From Eudromia elegans (taxonomy: Eukaryota > Chordata > Aves > Tinamiformes > Tinamidae), in contig PTEX01000473.1 in the NCBI GenBank assembly GCA_003342815.1, positions 1 through 64,000 of the forward strand: DNA of 64,000 bases. The letters are read 5' to 3'. Positions 37,501-49,190 of the stretch are shown here, piece by piece; positions within the stretch are counted from its first letter, which is position 1, and every line of letters begins with the position of its first letter. The position numbers and the translations under genes are program-made. The notes under the pieces were generated by a model, which saw nothing but the letters and a program-made list of their open reading frames with translations, made no database searches and was not told where the DNA came from.

Positions 37501-39009
37501 GATTTTCACTTATATCTAATTAGACTACTTACCCCATGCCATGTAATTCCCTATTGCCAAAACTGCTAAATGCTTCAATAAGTAGGAGGAGGGCACCAGT
37601 GGAGCAAGGCAGATGTAATGTCATTGGTTAACAATAGAGGTGTGAAGCAACTGCCGTAATTACAAAACTCATTAATTCACAGTGTTTAGGAGGAAAAAAA
37701 AATCCTTGGCAATAACTGCTGAAATGCCTTTTCTTTTCCAGACTGCATCAGATTGGGAAAAAATTTCAATTTACACATTTAACAAGGTGGAATAGTAACT
37801 TCACTAGTAATGATGAAAACTGCTATCTGTATAAAAAAAACCCAAGGAAAATTTATCAGCTATAGCGGCATCTACCCTTCATACACCCTTTTCACACTGA
37901 CATACTTGGAAATCTTGGCCCTCAACTAATTTCAGTCTTATTGCTTTTAAGACTGTAAATGAACAACTTGCAACTGTATGCATTTGAGCAAAAAAATATA
38001 AGGAAGAATTAAAAGAAAATAAAAGAATTTTAAAGTTTGCAATCTCTGCTCACCACTAGGGTCCTAGGTTTTGTCTACAACAGAAATATTTTTCATTACC
38101 TTTCCATTTCAAGAATTTAAACTCTTTAATAGAGGCTGACAATGCTAGGTTCTGCTTAGATTATTTCTGTGCCTTTTGCTGCTTACTAGCTCTACATGGT
38201 GGCATGAAATATCCCTCTGTCTCTGAGAACATACTAGAATTGTGGTTGAATACCAATTTGAATTCAATACACTGAATTTTATTTCCTAGAATTTGCACTT
38301 GGAAGGTTCTTCTTCCTTCCAAATATTTGTGTGCACAAGGGGAACAACCAGAAGATTTTGTAAGAATATAAACATTTTAGAATGGAGCAAAATCTGAATC
38401 TGTTATGATGACATGCGATACTACCATGTTGAAGTGTACACACTATTTCTGGATTTGCATGATGAAATCTTCTGCCTTGCACACATTTCTCTTCTAAAAA
38501 TCACTAGACTAACAGTACGAGCTGGGACTGTTGCAGTCAATAAATTCAAAGTGGAGAAGGAGGAGGAAAAAAAAAGAGGACATATCAGTATATGGGTCTT
38601 CCTCTTGCATCTCCTACATGTGATAAAGCTGCTGTATCTTCTAGATAGTCCAAGTGCAAAGTGATGGCACCGAGACAGTTCTAAGACACTGATAAGCAAT
38701 ATCTTTTATTCTGACTTTTTAGTTTTACCCAGAGTTAGAAAAAAATCATACCAGATTTTTGTAAAAAAGATTATAAATGAAAAATGAAGTTCAACAGGCA
38801 TACAGAATAACTTTGAAGTACTGAAACAGGAAAAATTATTACCAATTATTCAATTGAATTATTCAATTCAATTCAGAACAACAAAAGCTGAAATTACAGG
38901 TCAGGGATGAAAGGTTTTTGAAATTTCAGGGTGGTCCTTCATACATTTGCACATATCTTTAATAGTTATATTTTATAAATATTTAAATTATGAAAATATG
39001 ATCACTTAC

Positions 39010-39144
39010 TGTCAGAATTAAGAGCAACTCTTCAATAGTGTTTTCAGGTTTCAACTGGTCTTTGAACATCCCGATTGTTGGATGCTTCAAGTAGTAATAG
39101 GAAGCAATGCGGCCGTAGGTCAAAGGTTCAATGCTGCGATTATC
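39010..39144 (-). CDS. ASCC3: ASCC3 exon: start of second Sec63 unit
   Basis: Forty-five codons in phase 0 at both ends encode fragment residues 211-255. The peptide starts DNRSIEPLTYGRIASYYYLK and ends EELLLILT. LTYGRIASYYYLKH is the conserved opening of the Sec63 domain in Brr2/ASCC3 proteins, where the ratchet helix bundle begins. The donor is CTGACA|GTAAGT and the acceptor is tctcacag|G. The exon is easily missed because no long open frame surrounds it. Confidence 0.96.
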
Positions 39145-39388
39145 CTGTGAGAAGAGGAATCAAATGAGAATGGTTCTGACAATAACAATAACAAAATATT
39201 TTAAGACTAGTTTATAAGAGAGGATAGCAAAAAAGATCTATCATCAAATTTTGGCTCAAGCTGTAAACCTGATGGGAAAAAGCTCAGTTTTCAACAAATG
39301 CTTTCATGCACAAAGTAGTATATGAAAACAGTAGCCTGCATCCCACCGCTTCCTCTATTCCACCTGACGAGGCACAGGTTGCTCTTAC
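39145..39388 (-). other. ASCC3 intron, 244 bp
   Basis: This short intron has donor GTAAGA and acceptor cttctcacag. Nothing else is seen in it. Confidence 0.95.
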
Positions 39389-39500
39389 CTCCCCAATTTC
39401 AATACAGTAGGAGCATTCCAGATCAAAGAGGGATCTCTCCACAAGGCTCGAGAGGTATTTATTCATAGTGTCGTGGCTCACATCGTCCAAGTTATAGTAA
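39389..39500 (-). CDS. ASCC3: ASCC3 exon: winged helix to Sec63 transition
   Basis: One base completing a threonine codon plus 37 codons give fragment residues 173-210, starting YYNLDDVSHDTMNKYLSSL and ending CSYCIEIGE. It forms the end of the winged helix and the linker to the second Sec63 unit. The acceptor is atttctgtag|T and the donor is GGGGAG|GTAAGA. Compared with the human sequence as I recall it, changes are conservative. Confidence 0.97.
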
Positions 39501-42469
39501 CTACAGAAATTGAAAACAGACACATTACAGGAATATTTGTGACACTGAAAATTTTTATACATATGCACACGCACGTACACGGAAGAGCAAATATCCACAT
39601 TAAGGGATTAAACAAAGAACTATTCCCTTATATAGTCTAAAAAGAAATCCATGATTCTTAAGTGGGTTGTGAGAAAAGCCAAAATAACACTAGCATGTAC
39701 ATATGGAAAGATGAGGGTTTATCTATTAATAGTAAAGCTGATTCAAACAGATCTGGACATACACTTTGTGGGCTGGAATATTTTCCTGATTACATAAGTA
39801 TGAAAGTGAATAAGCAACACTAACACAAATACCAGGACTGTCAGCTTCAAGAGAAAGGAATAAACTCTACCAAGGATAGCAAGCGTCCTCACATTCTTGT
39901 ATGCTGAAAATAAAACCTAGGCATACAGTGACATCTCCTGAAAGAGTAAAACTACACCATCCAAATGCCGATATTCCTTATTATTCCTTATATATGTCAC
40001 AGTCATTTTACTCTGAAAGGTAAATTTACTAAAAAAGATGCATTTGCCAAAGTGTATACTCTGTGTGTTTTTATTTAGGTAAATTACTACACTATTATCT
40101 AGTAACAACCTAGTGCAGTTAGCTGCACTACAGAAAAAAATCTTTATAAAGGGGCCCAAAATTAAGGAAAGGCATTTTTAAAGAGTGCCAAAATATTTCG
40201 TTACACTTGTATATAAAAGGAGCCAATGACTGAAATTTTCTTAACTGTAGAATTCAGGCTGAATTATGAAGTATTTATTCACACAAGCTCACTGACTTTC
40301 AGGGGAGGATTTTGCCTAAAAAAACTTTAGATAAAAATTTAAGAACTTGAGTACTAAATTCATCAAAGCCACCAATTTAAGAAGCAATAATTAAACACAA
40401 CACATAGTAACGAAAAACTAAGCAGGCATAGAAATTCTTAATTTAAAAAAATTCTGAATTCAAATGGTAAAATGAAATCATGGAATTCCAAGGAACAGTT
40501 CAAATAGAAATGATCAATGATTTATCAAAGTATTAAAAAGCACAGTGAAAAAAAAGGATGCTCCTGCCCGGTAAAATCCTGCCACATAAACCAGGAAAAT
40601 TGATACTGTCGCTGCAATTAAAGATACTTCTTTATTCACATATCTGCTCTCTCTGCGTTCCTGAAATTTCCTCCTGTTACAGCAACGTATTCCACATCCC
40701 CACTGGAGATTAGCTCCTGTCAGCACTTTAATCACTTATTTTGTGCAGTTGAACAACTGGCTGCACAACCCTGTGCTGCGATTCACCTCAGCTGATTTTA
40801 CACAGCTACAACAAGCCCCCAGCCAAGCCAGCTTAACTCCCAAAGAGAAGAAACAGGCCCTGCCAGTTTCACCTGACCTGTTTTAGATATCTGTTTTAGG
40901 ATGGGCTGAAATGCAATCGCTGATGGAAAAGAAAAAAGAAGTTCATACAATTTGTTCAGTTTTTGATGTGAGATTTAAATTCCCATTCTTTGTGATTTAA
41001 TTCTGCTTTCATTACTGTACTGCTGCAGCTAGCACCTTTGAAAAGACAAAATCGTGTTTAAAACACTAAAAGCAGCACCAGTCAGTGACTCTTTATTAAC
41101 AGAATTTGATTTTCATTTCCTTTTTCTTAAACAGTTTTAGCATTGCTTCATCAAACATTTTTAACAGCAATAGAACAACCAAAAAAAGCCAATATGCTAA
41201 ATATTTGCACAGTTCTTTGCAGATATTTATTCCCCTGTTATTAATCCCAAATTATGGGTTTAATTCTCTCATGCTTTGAATTTTCATTTTTAATTGAGCA
41301 ACATTGCAGTAAAACACTAAAGCAAAGCTAAAGTGATTAGAAAAGGTGTTTTTGAAACAGTTAGGTACATTATACTACAAGTGTATGGCAGTGTTCAGTC
41401 CTGTGATATTTTATATGGGTTCATATTAAAATTATCTCAAATAATTAAAATGGCTGTTGTCCAAACAAAAAAAACAAAGCAAAAAACAATTTATAATGAC
41501 TAAAAAGTTTTATCAAGCACATGGCCACACATTTTCAGCATTATCCAAAGAAAATACATTTGTAGCAGAAATATTCTAACACTGTTTTCAGCAGCTTAAT
41601 TTTCACATATGGATAGTCATATTTGAAATATACTGAAATAATATAGTAATGACAAAAAATGGTCAACATTTCCATCTGTACCTTTTATTTGCCTGATATT
41701 TTAGCACTCAACACATTTAGATTCTGTTTATTAGCAGTAATTATTTTGTAACAATTTGCTTGCCTTCTGAAAATAATTCCAGCAATTTAACTACATAAAT
41801 TGCTTAAGGATGCAAACAGAAAATCTATTTTATACATCTAAGTCACTAATGATTCATTAGTGTTTTTCTCTAAATTGAATATAACACTACTGAAACCATT
41901 CTAATTAAGGCACTTTATTGCCACAGTATTCAGCCTTGCACCATATCATTTCTGCACTACTATTTGTAGTACAACAAAACTGATGCTGAATTCTGACAAA
42001 TAAGTGAAAAGATACGGGCTATATTTTGAAATTTATTTTTGAGATTGTAATTTTGAGGCAGTAAGTCAATTTTCTTGTAGGCTTACGTAATTTACAGTAT
42101 TTCATATGGAACATGTCATCCTAAAGGCACTATGATGCCCTATAAAAATTGTACGTATTTTAAATTTGCTGATTTTTGGTAAAATATTATCAGCTGTGTA
42201 AATAGCTAATAGCTCAGTGCAAATAAAGGAGTACGAACAAAAATCTCTAATTGGAATCTCGAGACAAGGGACAGCAGTGTGTCGTAACTAGTATCTCTAA
42301 TGGGCTAAATCTAATTTTGAGCACACCCACTGGAGCTTCTTGGTCACTTAGCACATCTCCCCCTTATAAAAAGCAAAGCCATTCATCTAGAAAGACTACG
42401 TTAAAATCATTAGCGAGAGCAGAGGTAGTGAGACGAGACGATATTTGAACGTACAAACATAAAGGCAAG

Positions 42470-42970
42470 TTGAATTTTGCAAGTTGGCTTGCTCCGAGTA
42501 TAAAAACCGCAGTGTGAGTTCTCCTATGAAGCTGTATTACCTAACTACTTAATTACAGATAAAGAATAAAAACAATGCAGTTTCATGCTCACTGCATTGA
42601 ATCATCTAGTCATTATTTTCCCTTTGCTATAAACAGACAGCCTACCTTTTTATCAGCACACCATTTCATTTATTTCACAGTGAAGCCCAGTTTCACAATA
42701 ATTGACTTGTCAGAAGCTCTAATTTATGAGGCTGGGCTCCGTAAGCCTTCGCCTATATTGGACTCAACCTGCACACAAGCAGGGTTGAATATTTACAATG
42801 CTGTTAACAGGTGCTGAGTTGTTTAATGATTCTAATAGCCAGAAGCGTACTGCGAAAGCCAGCGGGATCACAATTACAGGCTGTTTGAACACAACAATTA
42901 CTTGTCCCCCGAGAGGTGTGAAAGTCAAAGGCAGTTTTATCCTAACAGCATCTAGCACATGGGCTAGACA
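42470..42970. promoter_or_regulatory. repeat-free candidate conserved element
   Basis: This stretch looks unique and has dense homeodomain-like and TGTCA-type cores, an E-box (cacctg as caggtg near 42800) and a near-perfect hairpin around 42764-42789. Open frames on both strands are short and unrelated to known families. The call is by appearance only. Confidence 0.3.
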
Positions 42971-44888
42971 GGCTAACTTCCATTAGTAGTCCATTGGGAG
43001 AAAGCAATAACAAACCCCTAGGTATCGTAAAATTTTACAAAGTACATAAAATTTAAACAATCGAAAAACTGAAGGAACTTTTTATTGTCTTTAAAATAAT
43101 ATATTTTAACCCCCAATCTTGCAGAGCTTAGCAAGGACAACAAACCAGGAAACATGAACTTATTTCTCTAATCTAAGGAAGTGTGGAATTTCATCAGCTG
43201 AGAAAGATAGAGAGACATGCAGGAACATAAAATGTAGATGAAGTTACACAAAATGTTTAGGATTTAATGTGAATGGTGGCAATCATTTCCTGTTTAGCTT
43301 ATGTAAACCTGACCTGATTTTTCATTGGCCTTGAAATGGTCTTGCTATAACTGTCAATGCTGTGAAGTCATTTGTTACCGCACCATGCTTTTTATGTTCA
43401 GATTATACGGTAGTAACAGTGACACACATAATGAAAATCGGTGGCAGAGTCAGCTAAAATATTAAAAGAAACAAAACTTGCTAGCTAGCTGGAAGGAATT
43501 TTGAAACAAACGGACAAAGACACAAACCTACAGCATTATTCAGCATGATTTGCTAACAAGAAATGGTCCTTTCGGAGGTTTTACAATTCTGAAATCCGAA
43601 TTTTGTGGTGCACAGGTATGAGAGAAGCACACAAGGTCAGTTCTGGAAGTTGTTTCACTGCAACCACAAATTGTTTTGTGCTTGTAAGCCTGCAGTTGCC
43701 ATCTCCTGCACCACGCAGCTGCTACTGAGGCAGGGCACAACTCGTGGACCTCAGTAGCCAGCGGGGGCCACGGACCAGGGTACCACCTCCCTCCTCTTGG
43801 TGAGGCATTGCCAAGCTAGCCTGGAGGCTGAGGCAGCCTCGCTAAGGCACAAACGCTACAGACCAGCCTGCATCTGTATCTTTACATTTAAACCACTATT
43901 TTCTTGAATTCATACATTTGCTAATGCCGCATATGAGAAATCACTTGATAGATAACATAATTAGCTTTATTCGATTTTTATCATTTCACTATATTTATGA
44001 AAGGAAACCAAAAGAAGTCAATCCAGTTTCTCTGGCACCAGGAATGCATTTGCCACCACCTCAGTATTCCTCATTAAAATATTTCTAGGAAAGTAGTCCT
44101 CCTAAACTGTGTTTCCATGAGAAATCAGAGGTAACAGGAAACATGTAAATTTGTTATCCCTTGATTCGCTCTTTATTTTTCCTATGATAAAACCCGAGAG
44201 ATGATCTGCACAGGTAACTCCTATCCAGGAGCAGGAGGATGACCATGTGAATTTGCTTTATGAACAGGTTGATGCTGGGATCTTGGGACATGCACCCTCG
44301 GAAGGCTGCAGCAGGTTGGGCCTTCGGAGGCCACCAAATACCCAATGGTCTGTGACTTCTCAGCCTGACGGAACTTCACTTGTGAATAATTTGACAAAAA
44401 CACTTAATGAATGATATTTTTGTGCTTTTTACATCACTGTGATCCTAATGAACCAAACAAAAAACCAAAAACAAACAAAAAGACCACAAGCTCTCATAAT
44501 GAAATTCTTGAAATTAAATAATACATATAGCTGTGATGGAAATTACAGAGTCACACAGATCTAAAGGCAACCCTAAATGATCTAAATAAATCTACCCTGA
44601 GAATATCTGTTTACCAACTCAGAGTAGGGATACCAATAATTACTGCAGTGTAATATACCCTCACTTTCTAATCTGTTTTTATTAGTTATTGCCATTTTTT
44701 TCATCTCTTCATCTTAGTTAATCATCATTAGTTAATTAAATTTTCCTCAGTAATCCTCTTTCTGATACGATTCCAAACTAGCACTAAAACTCTGAATAAT
44801 TGATTTTGTCACTGAAATATATACATATTACTCTGTCGCTACTGGACAACACAGTTACCACAATGACCTCAAATAATCATAATCATTT

Positions 44889-45300
44889 TTCACAGATTCA
44901 CAGAAGAGTTGAGATAGGAAGGGAACTCTGGACACATCCGGTCCAATCCGTGGCTCAGGGAACAGACACCTAGTCCAGGCTGCCCATGGCCATGTCCAGT
45001 TGGGCTTCTGCTTACCTCCACGAATGGAGACTTCACAAGCCCTCTGGGCGGCCTGTTCCAGTGTTCAATCACCCTTTCAATAAATGGCTTGTTATACTCA
45101 GGTGGTATTTCTTGCACTGATGCCCACTGCCTCTCATCTTTTTTTTTTTTTTTTTTTTTTTTTTACACCCTCCCACTGGATAGTCATACACACTGATCAG
45201 ATCCCCTTGAATTTCGTCTTCTCCAGGTTGAATGTTTCTCTTTTTGCCTCTCCTCTTACGAGGGATGCTCCTGTCCGTTCATCATATTTGTGGCCCACAG
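44889..45300 (-). mobile_element. old CR1 LINE 3' end with poly-T expansion
   Basis: The plus strand reads as the reverse complement of a diverged CR1 3' region: a terminal cacagattcacagaag, then ggcctgttccagtgttcaatcaccc and ggatagtcatacacactgatcagatcccct-like blocks in the expected order. A 26-base T run interrupts it at 45139-45164. Divergence is greater than in the CR1 at 980-2440, so it is an older insertion. Confidence 0.88.
45139..45164. repeat. poly-T run (26 bases)
   Basis: A homopolymer inside the old CR1 fragment. Confidence 0.97.
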
Positions 45301-46923
45301 ATTAGCCAATCATACTGAGAAAGGAAATTTAAAGTAAAATACAAGTGTATGATTAGTGACAATTAGAGTATCAGAGATAATTCCATTTAATTCTAATGTA
45401 TGATACATTATTTTTTCACTCCAGCAAGCTTCATGCAATTGACAAGTGGCAAAGCTTAAGAATGATTTTCAGGATTAATTTAAGAAGACAGTATTTGCCA
45501 GATATTAAAAAAAAACTTACATAGAAAACTAATTTTGTGTGAGTATGTACATGTATAAATACATAAAAGTGCACACATTTTAACAGCGATGTGATGTGTA
45601 CTCTCAGATTATCCAAAATTTAGCATTCCAAGCGAAGGCTGAATCTGCTTAGCTTTACATATGTTGTAAATTGTTATTTCTCTTTTACTGCCTAAGTATC
45701 TGGAAAACATCATAACCTGATTTACAGAAAATGATTCCTGTAGTCATTTCTCTCTTGCAGAAAGTTGTGGGTTATAATGTTTTTTATATGGGCAAAAGTC
45801 AAGGAAACAGTCAAGGAATTTTTCTTTCAAGGAAAGTAGATCTGTCCAAGGCTTTAGTCTGCTAGACGTGTGATAGACAACACTCAAAATAGCCCCTTCC
45901 AAAGAACAGGGCACTTAGACCGGTCTTAAACATGGTATGGACTGAGCAGGCAAAATACTAGCTAAAGATGTATTTGGAAAAGGGAAAATATTGTAGTATT
46001 TGACTGTTGTTGCACAGAATCTTTGACTTAAAGTGGAAATTCAGAAACCTCTACAGCTTTTAGAAATATTTGCTTTGGAGGGAGAGAACAGAGAAGTCAG
46101 ATATTCTGGATATTGAGACTGATATACTCTAATAAACAATTTTACGTGGAACTCCCCTCTTGTATGTACACTACAGCTTGAACGCCATGCATGTGGTTAT
46201 CCAGTATGAATACAACTCTGAATACTCTGAATAAAACCAGTACTCAGCTACTTCAGCTTCGAAATCACCAGTTCAATCATCTTTCTTATCTCTACAGTCA
46301 AAATCCATTTCACAGATGCCAGGATACAGAGATTCAACAGACAGGAAAATTAAAATGGTTTGATGAAAAGAAGTACTGGAACATGCAAAGATTTTCAACA
46401 AGACCTTTTAAGGAGACATTATTAAGGTCTACCAAATTATCATCTCGGACATGTCAGAAAAGCTTTCTTAATCACTGTATGTTTAGAAGAAACTTGGATA
46501 TTTAGAGCAAGAAAAGGTAGATTAATATTACCTAAATACTGTAAATTGATAGCAGTCAGTAAAACATTTTATGACGTGAGGTTGCTAGAACAGAATGATC
46601 CCAAATTTGTTTATGCAGTTTCAATATACAAGGAGATAAAATAATAAATAAAACTATAAATCTTCTGCATATTATCTAAGCCAATTACTTTGAGGATTTA
46701 CAGCATCACATGCAATGCCTTTCATGCCAATGAATCCCAAGGGAATTTATCAATCATGCATATGGGAAGTATTCACCAGTAACGTATGATCACCTGCTGG
46801 CTGGAAAGCAGTTAATGTTTCATAATGCAGCAAATGTCAACAAAATTGCATTGTGCCAGGCAGGACATGATAAAGAACAGTATATCAGCTAACACTAACT
46901 TCCACTTTGCTTTTACTCTTCTG

Positions 46924-46971
46924 AAAAAAAAAAAAAAAAAAGAAAAAAAAAGAAAAAAAAAGAAAAAAAAA
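46924..46971. repeat. A-rich minisatellite with 10-base period
   Basis: A run of 18 A is followed by three units of G plus nine A. Perfect 10-base spacing of the G residues matches the DNA helical repeat. Confidence 0.95.
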
Positions 46972-49064
46972 TTTAGAGCCCCAAATATTTATTGCCTCGT
47001 AGTATCAAACATTTTGGATGCTCATCCATGGCATTACTATACTGCTGTTTGCCTAAAGTGCTCTTAATTGTCACTGACTTCTCTTAAACTGTTCCGCTTT
47101 CCTTTGATATATTCTAAAGACTGCCCATGTCAGTGCTCCTTAGCTTGTAAGAAATCTGAAAGCACCATAGATAGGATGCCCAGGAACTCTACTAATAAGC
47201 TAGTTTAGCAACCTTGGATGAAACTTAATAGAATTTATTATGTAGAAGAACGGAAAATAAGCACATCCATTGCATTTGCACTCGGTAACTAGGAATGACC
47301 TTTCATGACACAGTCAATGATGTCCTTCATTTCCCTCTCTGCATGCCTGAGTATAGAAGGAACACTAAGTACCTGCGTGTGGATGAGACGCTGGGGAAAG
47401 CGGCACAAGCTGTGAGTTGTTCCAACCTGCACGCGCAGTGTTCCACTGAAAGACTCCAGTTTCAATCTGCATTCCTCTCCTGCCGCTACCGTCATGACTA
47501 GTCAAAATCTGTCGACCTTGTCTCAAAAGCCAAAGACCCTGCATCCCATTAGTGTTGTATTCCTAAATTTCTTCAGAGAATCCTCCCAAAATAGCAGAAT
47601 GGCTTAATGGTTGATACTGTGATAACTTCAAATTTAGCTTTCCATGACATGGCACATTTAAGAAATTGCTGAGAAAAAAAAGGACTATCAGCAAATATGC
47701 CAACTTTGTACTCTACTGGGAATCTTTTATAGTGGGGAGAACTTGCCTGTTAAATCAGGTGATTACATTTCTATATTCTACACTTACTTTTATGATCGGT
47801 GTTATGTATTTAAAATGCATCTACCATAGATACTACGTGACCTAAAGCTTGCCAAAACCAAATCAGCATTATTTAAATTCAATAACAATGTATTTTAAAA
47901 TAACATTATTTATACTAAATAAGAATAGTGTCTGCAATGGCATACTTTTTAACAGTAGCTTTTGTATTGATCATACACCAAATTCCAAAGTTATATATGA
48001 AGAAATTTTTGCATTTCAAGAGGAGAGCAGAAGGGTAAATACAAACTTATCTTACCCACATCTAACCAAGATAGAGAAAACCAGAATTTATCTGTTTGTC
48101 ACACACACTCTGTGTTTGTCACACACACCTTCTAAATGAATTAACTTATTTTATCAGTTATAAAGCAGGGGAGTCAGATTCTTTTTTTTTTTTCATTTGA
48201 AATTCTAACACTGTGAATTTTTGTTTCTCCAAGAAAATTAGATATAAATTCAAGAAAATTGGTCTTTATCACCTGCAGGCTCCAACAGCAGTTATCTATA
48301 GAGAACTCAGCTGAAAATACAGCCAAATGTTATGGACATTAATGTGACTTCAGAAATACAATACTCTGGAACATACCATAAAGCTATTTATGCAACATTA
48401 TGAAACAGTGCTATAAAATACTAATTGTTTATTTGCCACATTATTTTGGCTGACAAATGACCACATGACCCATACCCTACCATTCACCCATAGCAAAGCT
48501 GTGGCAAAGGCAGGCTATGTTGTTGGAAGGGCTCAGAAAGTTCTGCACACCAGCTGGAGCTAGGCAGGATGCTAACAATCACCAAAAATATTGCACACAT
48601 GGCTCCACAAGGATCTCCTAATGAAAGTTAACGTTATCACAGAGGAACAGCTGATAGCTATTCTCATTTATTAGGAAAATTCAGCTCTTAATAGATTTCC
48701 TATAGAAAACCAGGCATAATATGGTAGCTTAATAAAAAATTAAAAAAAAAAAAAGGAGTAACACATTATAAATATAGTACCTAGAGGAATGTGATAATCT
48801 AGAGTTTTATTTTAGGGATGCTGATGTAACCTTCTCAATAATGCTATTTTATAGTTGTTACTATATTGTAAAGTAAGTTATCTGCCAAGAAATGCATTTA
48901 TATTTAGAGAAAAGTTATTAGAAAAATGTGCATACAAGTGTTCTCTCATGTGTGGGCCAGTAAGACTCCTGCTGCTAAGGCTCCAATAGCAGGAGGATCA
49001 CCCGTGGATCAACTCTACCCTCAAGTTACCTTTGGATTAAAAAGCATTTGTATTTTATACTCAC

Positions 49065-49190
49065 GTTGGGTTCATTATAAGTCGTCGGAAAAAGTAAGTC
49101 CAGGTGATATAATCCATTGCATCCTGCTTGGAAGTAATAGTTCCAGCAGCAATTTCAGCATTCAAGTGGTCAGCCAGCACTTCTAATAAG
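49065..49190 (-). CDS. ASCC3: ASCC3 exon: winged-helix domain
   Basis: One base finishing a serine codon, 41 codons and two trailing bases give fragment residues 131-173. The peptide [20 protein letters not shown], followed by [13 protein letters not shown], is the winged-helix segment that follows RecA2 in Brr2-like helicases. This domain links the helicase core to the Sec63 unit. The acceptor is gttcttcag|C and the donor is CCAAC|GTGAGT. An in-frame stop (TGA) lies directly in the donor, which marks the exon end clearly. Confidence 0.97.

Larger units (their letters stand above)
22580..39009 (-). other. ASCC3 intron, 16.4 kb
   Basis: This is the largest complete intron of the window. Most of it is AT-rich and repeat-poor, with scattered TG/TA-rich simple stretches (about 27580-27650 and 32795-32850), a TAC repeat (26038-26060) and A or T runs (33200-33217, 33311-33327). 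It includes a strong CpG-island-like segment at 34020-34510. Open frames such as 30327-30560 do not resemble a known family. No second gene was found. Confidence 0.85.
39501..49064 (-). other. ASCC3 intron, 9.6 kb
   Basis: This intron is mostly AT-rich unique-looking sequence. It contains an old CR1 fragment (44889-45300), an A-rich 10-bp-period minisatellite (46924-46971), a hairpin-forming GC patch (43721-43758) and two repeat-free candidate regulatory stretches (about 41700-41960 and 42470-42970). No additional exon was recognised. Confidence 0.85.

Noticed and set aside
46924..46971. A-rich run as a retroposon tail
   Set aside because: The sequence before it has no coding relic, and the 10-base pattern points to a minisatellite.
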